A DNA stretch of 64,000 nt from Baylisascaris procyonis (GCA_037389465.1 JAZARR010000197.1:657501-721500), one strand, 5' to 3'; shown: positions 36,810 to 48,834, numbered from the stretch's first letter. Program-made: numbers and translations. The notes: generated by a model not told the origin, from the letters alone.

Positions 36810-37935
36810 ATGAAATTTTTTATTGAAAAATTCGAAAACAGTAAATACGAGAGAAAATGAAACGATCAAACATAAAATAAACAATATTTTGATCCTTAGT
36901 GATGATTTTATTCATATATGTGGGGAGAAACATCTTATATGCTGAGCAAAGAAGAATATATCAATCAGTGGATGAGCCGATGAGGGAGAATAAAAGAAGA
37001 GAAAAAAGAAAATATATGTATAGAAAAAAGAAAATTAAACTGCGTTATTGCCATTTGCGCAAGAATAGCTCACCTCGTCGATCGACCCTAATATTGTCTG
37101 GTTTTTTAATGCTCTAAACACTCAGTTTCACATTTTGTTCTATAGAATGAGATGCACGATTATGTATGTATTTTATAAATGCTGTATAAGGACAGGCGCA
37201 AGGGGGTTTCAATATCTGCCGAGTTTGTTGACAAGTCGTTCAGTTGTGGTAAGAAAAGAATGCTTTTTTTTTCGGAGTGGACAGCTGTGCTTGAGCAGAG
37301 TGATTACTTTCTTGTGCTTCGTAGTAAATTTATGTATTTGAGTCGAATCCATCGGCTATGCGAAAAGGTACCTGAAGTGGTCTTGACGCCATAAGCTCCC
37401 GATTATGAAATTTGGAGTGATTTGCTCCAGGTGTGTCGATCATGGGAACGTTCCCTTCTCTTCTCCATTCCCATCCCTATCTGCCGCGAGGTTTCTACCA
37501 ATTCTACGGGTTTTTTTTTCTGGGAATTAAGTGTAATGAGGTCCAGTCAAAATCATAGTTTAGCTCAAACCTTATATGCTACATACAAGGACGAGTAAAT
37601 TCCAACCTTGGATTCGGTCATGACTTAAATGTAAGATGGCCAAGATTTAGTGACATTTTAGGAGCAGGCAGTCGGTGTTTGCTTTAACGAATTGTTAGCG
37701 ACTGTAGTGAATTTGGAATTTTCGTCATCAGAAATTTCATCCTCCCAGAAATCTGTCTGACGAAAACCAATGCGGAAAATCGTATGACTTTATAGGGATT
37801 CTTTTCAGGATAACAGATGAGGATCCAAAAATTGGGTGCTAAGTACTTTCCTAATTTTCGTTGGGGATTTCGTGAATAAAACGAAATTGCGGATCGTATG
37901 CAGATAACTAAAAAGAAAACAATAAGATCGCTGGT
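36810..37935. repeat. Segmental duplication block X, copy 1
   Basis: About 1.1 kb that recurs in direct orientation at 49653-50717 and partly at 63497-63750. Similarity is highest in the middle (37340-37600 against 50150-50420 is nearly identical over stretches such as GGTACCTGAAGTGGTCTTGA). The open frames in it are not preserved between copies, so it is probably not coding. Confidence 0.9.
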
Positions 37936-38029
37936 TTATTAGAGAAAACTTTTTACTATCTTTTCACTATATACTAATCGTAATTTTTACCACTTTTTTC
38001 GAAGCAATCTTCGATCGACAGATCATGAC

Positions 38030-38225
38030 AGATCAAAATAATATGACCAAGGCTTCGAATGCTCCCACAACACAATTCGACAACCGCTAACCAACAATGT
38101 CCCCATCAAGACAACCAACGGATGTGAATGGGAACGACGGATCTAAACGATACTATAAAAGCCACGCCAGCATTCAGTCGGATATCGAGAAGAATAATAG
38201 GATGTCGCTCTCTGCGCGATCTTCA
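38030..38225 (+). mobile_element. LTR-like promoter repeat, + copy
   Basis: Matches 45340-45540 in inverted orientation. Reading +, it contains AACCAACGGATGTG, a TATA box (ACTATAAAAGCC) and, about 15 nt later, ATTCAGTC resembling an initiator; AATAAATA follows near 38283. This is the arrangement of an LTR promoter (U3/R), so a fragment of an LTR retroelement is the best guess. No coding region adjoins it. Confidence 0.5.
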
Positions 38226-38784
38226 CATTATTGTGGGATAAAAATTTTACTAATATAGTGAGATCAATTTTAAAGCCATACAATAAATAACCTGATATTA
38301 GATGTATGCAAAAACATCAATTTCGAGGATAATACGGTAAGTTCCACGCTAACTGCATACTATTTATAAATTAAAGGCAGACAAAAAATTATCATTTTTG
38401 ATGTACATTTTTCCAAGCAGTTATCCTCATTTCTTTTGATGCAAGGAATTGATATATTGAAATTTCGAATTGATATATTTATTGTTACAAATTTCAAACA
38501 TAGGTTATAAATTTTATTCAGATTGAAATTTGCATATAAGATGCCTCCTATATGCGGCAATTAAGTGGATCGTTTCTATGTTAGATCTATTCGATCATCA
38601 ACGAATATTTCGAAAAGCACACAAAATCGACAATATTGGCGTATTTAACAGTCTAAATGAGATAACTAAAAATTTTAGTGTCAATAAATGCTAATATTTT
38701 CAATATTTTATTTTATAAATCATAACGAATTGCTCCAATAATTTGTTATTCATAATAAACGGTAATTATTTTAATTATGCAAAA

Positions 38785-38987
38785 AGTAGAGGTGCGAGAA
38801 ATATGGAAATAAAATAATATCAGAGATATTAGAAATCCGATACTTTATGATAAGTAGAGGTGCGAGAAATATGGAAATAAAATAATATCAGAGATATTAG
38901 AAATCCGATACTTTATGATAAGTATAGGTGCGAGAAATATGGAAATAAAATAATATCAGAGATATTAGAAATCCGATACTTTATGAT
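38785..38987. repeat. 68-bp tandem repeat, three copies
   Basis: Unit starts at 38785, 38853 and 38921 (AGTAGAGGTGCGAGAAATAT ...). The copies are almost identical; the third has AGTATAGG in place of AGTAGAGG. The low divergence implies recent expansion. Confidence 0.95.
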
Positions 38988-39465
38988 TCATAATGATGAT
39001 ATTGCTATGAAATTATAAGAGCTTCATCGAACGTCATATGTTTGATTTATTTAGAGCTGTATTTGGATGTTATCGTAGAAAGTGCAGCATTTTATGCTTC
39101 ACGATTGCTCATCGTATTCAGACGTATTGAGATCGTTGGAAATTTGTTGAAAAATGACAATTTTTTTTCGAAAAAAAAGGAGAAAGACAAAAAAAATATT
39201 CACTTCGATATAAGCGTTGATTTCAATATAAAATGCTTCGATTGCTGTTCACAATTTGAACAAGTGACAGTCGTGTGGAGGGAAACAAAATGCGATCAAC
39301 CATATCAATTTGCTTTTCTTTCCTACAATTGCAGTCTGTCGCTGACAATCGACCATTGGCGGCTTTTTTTTTTGCAATTTGTAAATAGTAAATCAGAAAA
39401 TCGATAGAACCTAATGTAAAATCCTGCAAAAAAGCATCCGATGTATTAACGAAAGAACAAATTGA

Positions 39466-41288
39466 AGGGAATGAAAAGAAGAAATTGAAAAGCTATAAGT
39501 AAAGCTCTTCTGTGGATTTGACTGTTCTTATAGAATATACTTGGTGGTCGTCTATTCAAGTTTCATAAAGTTGTAAGCTATAGAGGTGCTCACAGGTTGC
39601 TTATCATTAGTGCCTTTCAGGGACATCTGACTCTATGTCACTTTTATCGCCTGAAAACGTGAACATAATTTGAAGAAATGACTCGTCAAAATCAATCATG
39701 ATTCATTTCACCTTCTCTAGGACTGCAACTCCTTTGAAAGGCAAACATTTAATGCAACTTTCTTTGAACAACCCTACAGTGCTCCTCAAACTAATATTCG
39801 GGAGTAAGGGATGGAGAACATGATTCAAGGAAGCGCAGTGATCGTGTGTTGAACATTTAGCATGAATAATTCAAATAGGCGAGATGGTACACTAAAGGAT
39901 ACTGGCACGATATGTGTTTTCTTTATGAGCTGATTACAGCAGTTCATTGCACAAATATAAAAAACAGCGGGGACATAACCATGGTATGCCTGCGAAACTG
40001 TTAGAATCCTCGGGAAAACTTGTGATTTTCATAACAATTTTCAATGATAAGACTCACATAGAAAAAACTGAATAATAACAAGAATGAGCTTATGACATCA
40101 TATTCTCTCATTTTCATCTCGATAAGTTTAGCGCTCCGTGTGTTGGAGCTATTGATTGGACAGACAGACACAGACATAAACATACTGATGCACACAAGAC
40201 AACATAAAGCTTCCAAGTTGAAATTTCAAAAACTTGAAGCAAATCGACAAAACTTCGACTTATTCTGCAAATTCTATCTATGTTTCAACATACTTCGGTT
40301 CATCTGCCGAATGAAGACGAAAATAGTCTGGTTTTGCGTTATATTGAAGGGCATCCTAAGCATCTCTTTCTTCCATTTGAAAGTGTGGTCTTCTATGAGC
40401 ATTAAAAGTGAGCAGAAATCCCATATTGAATAGAGTATAGGCAAAAATCTGTATCGAAAGCAGTTCAACAACGATAGCAAATGCTGCATCCGATAACGTT
40501 TAATAATGCATATATCGGTTAACGTAGTCATCTCCATCATGCAACGACAATAATAGTACTACGTTGCAAATAACGCCACCTAATACTATTTGCACTTTAA
40601 AGTGTATGTGAATGAAGACCTTACCGAGGGGAAGAAAGAATGGGAGAGGAAGTAGAAAGGTGTGATTATTCATTACAATAAATGGAAAGATGAATATAAA
40701 GGCATTGTAAAGGTAATCGAATGACGTTTTTTTTTACAACTGTAATGGTTTTTGCAAAAAAATGCAAAACAAAAACTGCAATGCAATTTTTTAAATAATA
40801 AAACATCACAACAATCATATAATATTTTTCATTTAGAGTATCGATAGTCAATAGGACTCGTAGAGCGTATATTTATTTCTTTGGTGATTTTAGTTTTTTT
40901 TATTCCTATTCGAAAATATATTTACATCGTTGCAAAGAATTCGTGTCACTTGCTTGATTTAGCAATGATATCTATGAAATTATAAATTTCAATCACATCG
41001 TTGCATCACATTCGATCACAACCATACTGCAAATTCCGATTGATTGATCACATCGATATACAGTTTAATTTTGCAAAGAATTAATCAAACATTTACTGCA
41101 CCTTTTGCAGATTTTACCTTTCGTCAATTTGGCTATGACGGAAAGTATCTCTTCAGCGTCATTTCTAGAACATCTGCTCGATCGGCAAACGTTACCACTG
41201 ACTGGATTCATCAGTTGATAAATAAACGAATAAAAGCGTAGTTATAACAGTTGGAAATCAGTATATGTGCTTTTCCGCCGAAATAAGG
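39466..41288. repeat. Segmental duplication block U, copy A (upstream of ShKT gene A)
   Basis: Sequence upstream of gene A recurs at 51960-53345 (direct, before gene C), 60708-62545 (inverted, before pseudogene D), partly at 48311-49110 (inverted, before pseudogene B) and from 63760 to the right edge (direct, unit E). Shared landmarks include CCAAGTTGAAATTTC and the stretch before each signal-peptide exon (TGCTTTTCCGCC). It is likely the shared promoter region of the family. Confidence 0.9.
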
Positions 41289-42469
41289 ATGCGTTTCATC
41301 GTAATTGCATTCACGTTATTTTCGACGGAATTTGCTAAATCTCAAACGGTTATTGGACGTAAGCATCTAAATTTTAGCTTGCAACTTCTCTATCTCCTCA
41401 TCCCCCCCCCCAATCCCTTCCTCTACCTCGTACGCCTCTTGCCTCTACTGCACGCTTACCTTTGTAGTAATCTTGCAATCGGAACTTCAAGTTGGACAAT
41501 CATTTTTTTTCCTCCAGCTGCTTTCCATTCGGATTTGCCTTTATAGGAAAATTATTTGTGAGCATGATCGGTGATACTTACGAATAAATAAGTAATATCT
41601 ATAATAATTGCGTAAGGATAAGGCAAAGTGACATATAAAGTATATATATAAAGTAAGGTGAAGCGAAAAGCAAAGTTATATTCATGAAAATCAATACAAG
41701 CAACAAAAATGTGAGCAACCTGACGACGACACTAAGAAATTTAAAATATTATTCATAATGACACAATTTGAAATATGTTTGTATTTCGATTTCATTTCCG
41801 CTCATTACACATTGGTTGTTATGATATTGTACATGTAAGGTGTTAAATGAAGGGCTCTATCAACTCGAACAGGTGGAACATGTGATAGAAAAGTGAAGTT
41901 CATAAAATAAAGCTCAACAAATAAAGGTTAGTTCAAGCATAACATATCTCACCATATGTGAGCTTACATTGTAAGGTTGAGGCAGTTTGTAGCGTTCGTC
42001 GCCCTTGTCATAACACCCATCGACTGAAGCAATCCTTCGGCTTCTATAGTTCAGTAACATAGGTGTGACTGTCAGTGATCTTCTACAACCTCTGTTTATT
42101 AAATACCCGTTAATTAATCTGTAGTAATATGTTAATTTTTCAGCTTGTGTCGGAGGTGCTTGTCCTCCACCGGCCGTATGCCTAACCACGAGCAATGAAT
42201 GTGTGGTGTATGCCACAACGACTGCTATCCCTTCTATAAGTAACACTTAACAATCTTACTATTGTACTTGTATCATAATTGCTGAAATTTTTGAACTGAT
42301 TAAAACTCTTATCATTTAGCCCATAACTTTTAATTCCATGGTCGATGAGTGATCAAATTGAGGAGCAGCTAAAACGTTCTCTTTTATTTTTCAGTAATCT
42401 TTTTTCTTTTTTCATCGCTTCATAATCTGAACAAGTTTTGCCTGATACACGTTCTAATCACCTATTCTG

Positions 42470-42538
<69 letters not shown>

Positions 42539-43472
42539 GTTCCTTCCGTTGAAAGAACCTACATCTTCACGATTTTCGTAAGCATAGTCATTTCATGTGC
42601 ATTTCCAGCATGCGTCGATAAAGCAGCTCCAGGCAGATTATCGGATTGCCCACAGAACCGTAACCTTTGCACTAATCCTCTCTACTCGGCTCTCATGAGA
42701 GACCAATGTCCAAGAACATGTGGGTATTGTACAGGCTCATCATCAAGTAAGTTACAAGTGGTCAACACCTCCAGTCTGTTACCGTCTATAATGGGTTGAT
42801 CTTTTTTCTGAAATATTCGAATTTGACGATTGAGTTTCATGACATGAAAAGTTTCGAAGACATTGTTCAATGAAGAGATATGATTCGAGCTCACTTCGAC
42901 ACAGTACATATAAATATAAATATGAATACTGCTATAAATATCAATATAAACATATAAATATAAATATATAAATATAAATATAAATCTAAATATAAATATA
43001 AATATAAAAATAAATATAAATATAAATATAAATATAAATATAAATATAAATATAAATATAAATATAAATATAAATATAAATATAAATATAAATATAAATA
43101 TATATATAAATACAAATATAAATATAAATATAAAGTATATATATACTATACTTGTTCATTTATTTACTTATTTGAACGCTCTGCTTTATTTTGACACGGT
43201 TCGGTTAAAGAAATGTGTTCCTATACGACGTGTGGATAATTTGTAACAATGCAGGGCTATATTTGGAATTTTCATATTTTTTACTAACCGACGAATAGGG
43301 GAATTGTAATTAATCAATTTGCTAATGTGCTTGTTTTTTAGCGACATGTGTCGATTTAGCTGCACCTGGGCAAGTATCAACTTGTCCTGGACAAAGCCAA
43401 CTCTGCCAGAATGCTCTATACCGTGATCTAATGAGAGTGCAATGTCCAAAAACATGTGGCTATTGTATATGA
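41289..43472 (+). CDS. ShKT gene A: secreted protein with two ShKT domains
   Basis: Four exons, every intron in phase 1: 41289-41358, 42144-42239, 42609-42746, 43342-43472; 144 aa. Exon 1 is a signal peptide (start MRFIVIAFTLF). Exon 2 is a short segment with four Cys and a Thr-rich end. Exons 3 and 4 each encode one six-Cys ShKT module with the usual C...C...C...C-x3-C-x2-C ending (CPRTCGYC; CPKTCGYC). An in-frame ATG at 41265 exists, but copies C and B lack it, so 41289 is chosen. AATAAA lies at 43536. ShKT modules occur in secreted nematode proteins and in cnidarian channel-blocking peptides; no specific target can be inferred. Copy C is an intact paralogue; B and D are broken ones. Confidence 0.92.
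42471..42534. repeat. (TA)n microsatellite in gene A intron 2
   Basis: 64 bp of TA dinucleotide. Absent at the matching place in copy C. Confidence 0.95.
42909..43132. repeat. (ATAAAT)n hexanucleotide array in gene A intron 3
   Basis: About 220 bp of TATAAA/ATAAAT hexamers with few interruptions, with AT-only flanks. Copy C has a different insert in this intron. Confidence 0.95.
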
Positions 43473-44050
43473 TTCAACGGATTAAGTGATCAGTCGGGAC
43501 AACATATTGAATTGTCTTGGAATGAATACGAAACGAATAAAGATTTTTTTTTTTGCAACTATATGCAAATGCAATACAACGTCATGATATAAAACTTTTC
43601 GCTTGAATCGTCAAAATATCAAAATTTCTTATTATATGCTCCTCATAAGACAAACATTTATCGCAAAATTCTTTTACGAAACTTTTTATAAGCTAAAAAT
43701 TTGCTCTAATTACCTCTATTTTTCTTGTGATTCACTCATTGAAAACGTTTTCCCATTATCTATTTTATCTGCCGTTGATATCTCACATATTCGATCTAGC
43801 AAATACGATGTGCTTTAATATAATAGAAGCAACGAATCGGAGGACGCGTTCAATCAACGCGAATATTTTCCCACTTGTAATAGATAAGGAAATAAGAGCC
43901 CATTCGTGAGTTAGTCTACTAGGTGATTTCGTGCGCTGCATAGTCTGCGATACACTTTCTAATGATTGTCTGCATAGTATACTAGGCTTCAGCATCTTTA
44001 TCTGTACATAAAAATCCCTGTGGAATTTAATAATGTTATCACGTAACAGA

Positions 44051-44191
44051 CCATGGTAGATCAAATATTAGTGGTAAGTCAGACTGTGGTAGAACAAATG
44101 ATAAAAGCAGGTGTGATCTACAATAGTCTGACCTACTACAAAATTTGATCTACCAATGCCTGACCTATCTTCAGTATTTGATCTACCATGG
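44051..44191. mobile_element. 141-bp foldback element with 17-bp perfect terminal inverted repeats
   Basis: Ends CCATGGTAGATCAAATA (44051-44067) and its exact inverse (44175-44191). Inner parts are also partly inverted (GTCAGACTGTGGTAG against CTACAATAGTCTGAC). It appears absent from the matching position in the C unit, as expected of an insertion after the duplication. It is a non-autonomous MITE-like element; no transposase is present. Confidence 0.75.
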
Positions 44192-44386
44192 TAATCATAA
44201 GAAATTTTCACCGAATTATAAAATGCACACACTCATTTTTCACATGATTGAATTGTTCCCACAAAGCTTGTGCTAATGATCTGTATTTCTAATTCTATCG
44301 TCTGCAAAACACATGTCAACCATTGCGAAGTCTACGCGATTTTTTTGAACAGTGAGCGTTTGTTCTACTTGTATTTACCTTTCCAG

Positions 44387-44586
44387 CTGACGAAGCAGCC
44401 TGGAAGGTTGTAGGCGAGGGCATTTTGTCATCCAAATTTGCAAAAATGGCATCCGGAAGCTGTCGTGTTGCAACTTACGGACAGACGAACAGATGCACAT
44501 ATATGCTTGCTTTTAGACGAAATGTCGTAATAATTCGTTTTGCGAACGAAACTTTGATAAAACGCATAATGAAGGAAGTTATTTAA
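44387..44586 (+). CDS. Exon-like open segment downstream of gene A, possible alternative last exon
   Basis: After TTTCCAG (ending 44386) a frame in phase 1 runs 65 codons to TAA at 44584-44586, with good composition (WKVVGEGILSSKFAKMASGS, then CRVATYGQTNRC and VVIIRFANETLIKRIMKEV). Phase 1 is exactly that of all gene A introns, so skipping of gene A exon 4 would keep the frame. The segment has two Cys and a hydrophobic strand followed by F-x2-x-T-L; this faintly recalls the region before the FRGT loop of nematode class III lipases, but that is speculative. The matching segment in the C unit (56802) meets a stop at its second codon. It could be an alternative end for gene A, a fragment of a separate gene, or a relic. 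Confidence 0.4.
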
Positions 44587-45339
44587 GAGAACAGAATCAA
44601 CACAAGAGGAGAAGAATCGCTGAGATTATTTGCACCTTAATATTCGTATATCTCAATAACCGTTTTCATAAATCAGCAACAAATAAGCTCGAAAAACAAT
44701 GCCTTCATGTTATAAGCACGAAAAATAATGCCTTCATGTTATACATGACCCGAATACCAGTGTGAACATCCCAAAAACTTTTTTCCGTAAATCGCCTGGC
44801 TTAAAACGGGAAACGGATTGACGTTTACTTGCCTTTGGAGGTCTATTATTTATATGAAATTTATATGTCCAGAGTGGATTAAGAAATAAAGGGCTTTCTT
44901 ACCTCCTTTATATCTAACTAATTAAAAAAAAGCATGATATCTAACTAAATTTCGTAAATCTAACTTCACTAGTTACTTTATTGAAGCTACCATACAGACA
45001 AACACAGACACAAACACGCACGCATATAAACCATGCATATATAAAGATGTGAACTTGCTACAGCAATATAAATATAGATAGAAAAAGATGTGAAAAACCC
45101 CTGCAGCTTTTATCGCATTCTTCATCCGTGCTTCGAAATTACTATGCAGCGCGAAATATCTGATGCTCGAACCTTCCTTATTTTTCGCCCAAATAAAAAA
45201 AAAACAATAATTATGCCAGTTATTACTTCCGGTTAAACTTTCTCAAATTTCTTTCCTGCACTGCAAATTTTCAGCCGTTTTTTTGAGAAAAGTTAGCATA
45301 AAATTTGCCGATATTTTTGCATGAAAATCGTATTCAAAA

Positions 45340-45540
45340 TAGCATTATTCCTCCCGGTCTCGGACTGAACGGTGGCGCGGCTTTTATAGTGTCGTGTTTA
45401 GATCTGTCGTTCCCATCCACATCCGTTGGTTATCTTGATGGGAGTGTTGTTGGTTAGCGGCTGTTGAAGTGTGCTGCAGAAGCATTCGAAGTCTTAGTCA
45501 TATTCTTTGGACTTTGCGGCTGTCATGAATTTGTTGACCG
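45340..45540 (-). mobile_element. LTR-like promoter repeat, - copy
   Basis: Inverse copy of 38030-38225. Read on the minus strand it has CCAACGGATGTGG, CACTATAAAAGCC and CGTTCAGTCC in the same order and spacing. Together with the GC-richer patch that follows on its + side (45660-46990), it may be the remains of an LTR retroelement. Confidence 0.5.
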
Positions 45541-45659
45541 AAGATCTCTTCGACACTCGTGGCGGGCATTCTCGTTAATTCTCCCAATATTTTAATTCTC
45601 CCGATATTCTCCCTATTGTAACTAACGATCACTTTATGCGAACGTTTACGGTCTGTTCC

Positions 45660-46990
45660 CTACTTCTGTAAATTTTGAGGCTCCTTTATACCGCCTGCAA
45701 AACGAGGCTGTTGAACCACACGGCTGAAAGAACTTATCCGCTTACGCTAGCAGTCTGCACATGGGCATTTCTCCGCTGGAGTTACAGTGGTCAACGACAC
45801 TTAATCTATGCATATTTCTCTCACCGACTGTCAACAGCCACAACGAGAAAGACGACTAGGGCCATATATTCTTTAACGATCAAATCTAGCGCCCAAATGG
45901 AAGACCTCATATTCTGTGCAACACTTCTATGGATTTTTCGGTGAACGTTGCAAATCAACCATTAACTACGTCCTGAAATATGGAAAAGCAATTCTTATCG
46001 ATGGCAGCAGCCCTCTTACTCAGTTCACACGAACTGCATGCCTCGCCAAAAGCACTGTTCCTTAGGAAACAATCATTTGCGACTATACCGGACTTCAACA
46101 CCGTTGCCATTACAGCTGCAAATACACGTAGCTGGCGCAATGTCACCTGACGAATTATTTATCCACACCCTCCAAACGGCTTCCATCCGGACAATTGTAA
46201 TACCGAGCCTCTGTGAAATTGCCATCCAATTCTCATGGAGGACGATGTCATCATTTCATTTGTCACAAATGACCTTCGCAGCAGGATGAGAGACCAGTCG
46301 AACGACTGGAGTAGATCGCTCCTAATATAAGGTGTCGAAAATCAACCGGATCAAATCAATGTACCATCACAATAAGTAACAATGCTTAACGCAATGCAAT
46401 GCAGTGGTGCATGAGCAGAAATGAGTTCATTAGCCTAATAAGTGGACCAGCATTTTGGATCCAACAGCGGCGGCACGACTCCTCCTCAATAGAAGAGATA
46501 TGTGGGAGACACTCTACTCGTACGGAAATGTCAAAAAACTGAAGCTACCGAAGTGGCATGAGGACCATCAACGCGACGGAGAATGCTTTGAACGACTGCC
46601 AGTCACAATCGGTCAAACGGCCGCCTTTGTCATACCACATACTCATGACGTCGTTTTCAATTCAAGGAAAGCACCACGTCCCTGGAAAGGACCTCCTACA
46701 TACATCAGAGCGATGACTGCAGTAAGTTTCTACCCTTTCCCGGAGTCAGCTTTACACGTCATTTTCAATGAAAAGCGCTCAACGGATATTTCAATCCAAC
46801 TACTCAAGATCACTGTAGACCGTCTTGGAAGCACGCAGTTTCGAGACTCATTATTATATTCAACGAAAGAAGTGGCGAAAATCGGAGTTCAGCAGAAGAG
46901 CTGCTTCACGAACTGGCTGTCTCTCAGGATCGATTCGCTATGTTCCATTGAGTTTTTGGCCTTACAGTATCTGTTATACACGACTCCATA
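45660..46990 (+). pseudogene. GC-richer protein-like patch, unrecognised, probably retroelement remains
   Basis: A + frame at 46455-46991 is open for 178 codons, with GC well above the surroundings and natural-looking segments (LKLPKWHEDHQRDGECFERL; RKAPRPWKGPPTYIRA). To the left, frames with similarly coding-like stretches (LRSRMRDQSNDWSRSLLI near 46280) are broken by stops and shifts. The end of the patch joins an interspersed repeat found at two other places. I recognise no domain. Its place beside an LTR-like repeat suggests a decayed retroelement gene rather than a host gene. Confidence 0.35.
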
Positions 46991-47540
46991 AGGCTGTATT
47001 AATTTGTATTGCTGGATAACGCTGTTGCATTCAGAAATTTTGACAAAACTCGTTCATGACACTTTGCATTAAAATAGGTGAATATCCCATGGCGACCTTG
47101 GAACACCTGTGGCAACTATGCTTTAGATCAGGACTGTTGTTTTGAGTGCCAGTACCATTTGAAACAATGCACTGATCGTTGGAGGAAGTATCGGCCCACG
47201 AATTTTCTCACATCATTAGGTTTTAATTGGCGAAGCTATCACAGTCATCAAAGGCGATTATCACATGCATCGCATCCTGCTAGCTTCCGATGTCTATTGT
47301 CCTTAAGGCCGTATCACATGACGACATAATGTAGTTCGAGGCAAAGGCTTCTAAGAGGCGTTTCAGACACCATGGATACTATGGAGTCGCCGAAAAAGCA
47401 CTGGAGGGGAGTGTATGTAATGAGTATAAATTAGATAGGTCTAAGGTTCTTCATAGACGTATTCTGGTTCCATTCCGACGGCGTCCATGTAGTAATTTCC
47501 TGGGAATAAACAATATCTTTGATTCTGGTCAGCTAATCAC
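46890..47540. repeat. Interspersed repeat R, copy 1
   Basis: Recurs directly at 57790-58137 plus 59241-59500, where it is split by a solo LTR, and inverted at 54825-55130. Landmarks: TATGCTTTAGATCAGGA, CATTTGAAACAATGC, CACGAATTTTCTCACATCATT. Open frames are not conserved between all three copies. It lies just beyond exon 3 of both B and D. Confidence 0.85.
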
Positions 47541-47716
47541 ATAAGTCATGTAATTAGAGAAGGAAAGTGAGGTCAAATCACATTTTTTTATTGAATAATA
47601 TCTTCGAAATTCTTCGCGCTGTGTAACTGAAGCATAAAATTCGAATATTTCAGCAAAAAAAGATTGGTCGATTGTAGGCGTCAACAGATTGGAGATGTTG
47701 ACCACTTGTAACTTAC

Positions 47717-48310
47717 TTGATGATGTAGATGTGCAGAATCCAGATGTTCTTGGACATTGGTCTTTCATGAGAGTCGCGCAGATTGCATCAGTGCAAATAT
47801 GACGGTTCCGTGGGCAATCCAACAATCTGCCTGAAGGTGCTTTATCGACGCATGTTGTAAATGCAGATCAAATGATTGTGCTTATGAATTCTGCAGTCTC
47901 CATCGACGGAATGAAAGTAACTATAATTCTTCGAACGTTCACTTTGTATAATACCCTATTTATTGCTTTACTTTATATTTATGAAAATATTATAAATGTT
48001 AGTACATTTTACCAGTAAATATTATTGCTTATGCTCATAAGTACTTTTTCTATGACGGTAACACCTCAAAAGAAATCGATTGGAGAGTAAAGAATGATTG
48101 CCCAACTCGCCGTTCGGATTGCAAAATTACTAGAAAGGTAAGGGTGCAGCAGAGAGAAGAGGGGCACGAGGTGAAAGAAAGGAGTAGGGGGAGGGGTTGA
48201 GGGATAGAAACCTTGAAGCTAAAATTTAGGTACTGACGTCTAATAACCACTTGAGATTTGGCAAATTCCGTCCAAAATAACGCAAACGCGATTACGACAA
48301 AACGGATCAT
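47717..48310 (-). pseudogene. ShKT pseudogene B
   Basis: Inverted, decayed copy of gene A/C. Exon 1 (48310-48238) is intact with signal peptide and GT donor and has one extra Ile codon, shared with D. Exon 2 is missing. The ShKT exon (47854-47717) is full length and open, but the splice acceptor before it is AA instead of AG, and the fifth ShKT cysteine is Ser (TCT), so the C-x3-C pair cannot form. A new Cys has appeared earlier. The second ShKT exon was not found. It is probably non-functional. Confidence 0.85.
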
Positions 48311-48832
48311 TATTTTGGCGGAAGAGCAGCAGATATACTGATTCCCATCTGTTATAACTATGCTTTTATTCGTTTATTTATCAGCTGATCAATCTAGTCG
48401 ATGGTAGTATTTGCCGATCGAGCAGATGTTCTAGGATTGATGCCATCGATACACCTTACATCATAAGTAAGTTGATCAAAGGGTAAACCTGAAAAAGATA
48501 AAGTAATTGTCTAATTAGTTCGTTGTAAAGTTATATTATATATTGATGTGATCGACTGATCGAAACTTACAAATCAATTGTGATCGAATTTGATGCAATA
48601 GTGTGTTTAAAATTTGTAATCTCAGAGATATCATTGGAAAATTGAACAAATGCAATGAATTCATTGCGATAGTGTGAATATATGTTCGAACGACTAAAAA
48701 AATTGAAAGCATCAAAGAAATGAAGAGGCGCTCTACGAGTTGTATTGACTAACGACGCCCTCAATGAAAGATGTCGTATGATTATTACGATGTTTTACTG
48801 CAAAAAATTATGTTGCAGTCTTTATTGCTGCA

Positions 48833-48834
48833 AT

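Larger units (their letters stand above)
35885..41288. other. Gene-free flank made of duplicated blocks
   Basis: Between the four-Cys gene and ShKT gene A there is no supported gene. The stretch holds duplicated block X (from 36810), an LTR-like promoter repeat (38030), a 68-bp satellite (38785) and duplicated block U (from 39466). A 121-codon + frame at 39042-39407 starts after an AG and has coding-like codons for its first 40 residues, but no partner exon was found. Confidence 0.6.
43473..47716. other. Region between ShKT gene A and pseudogene B
   Basis: 43500-44640 is the downstream half of the A unit and matches 55800-57010 after gene C. It also holds a 141-bp foldback element (44051), one open exon-like segment (44387), an LTR-like repeat (45340), a GC-richer protein-like patch (45660-46990) and an interspersed repeat (46890-47540). 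No complete gene was assembled. Confidence 0.6.

Noticed and set aside
36899..37117. 72-codon basic open frame in block X
   Set aside because: Not preserved in the copies at 49730 and 63580; composition (Lys/Arg/Tyr runs) reflects AT-rich DNA.
41265..41288. Upstream in-frame ATG for gene A
   Set aside because: Copies C and B do not have this ATG, and the downstream start gives a clean signal peptide.
42891..43115. Minus-strand frame of Tyr-Leu repeats
   Set aside because: Translation of the hexanucleotide array in gene A intron 3.
46038..47329. CRISPR-like or operon-like organisation of short frames
   Set aside because: No spaced direct repeats, no ribosome-binding sites, and the splice-rich context is eukaryotic.
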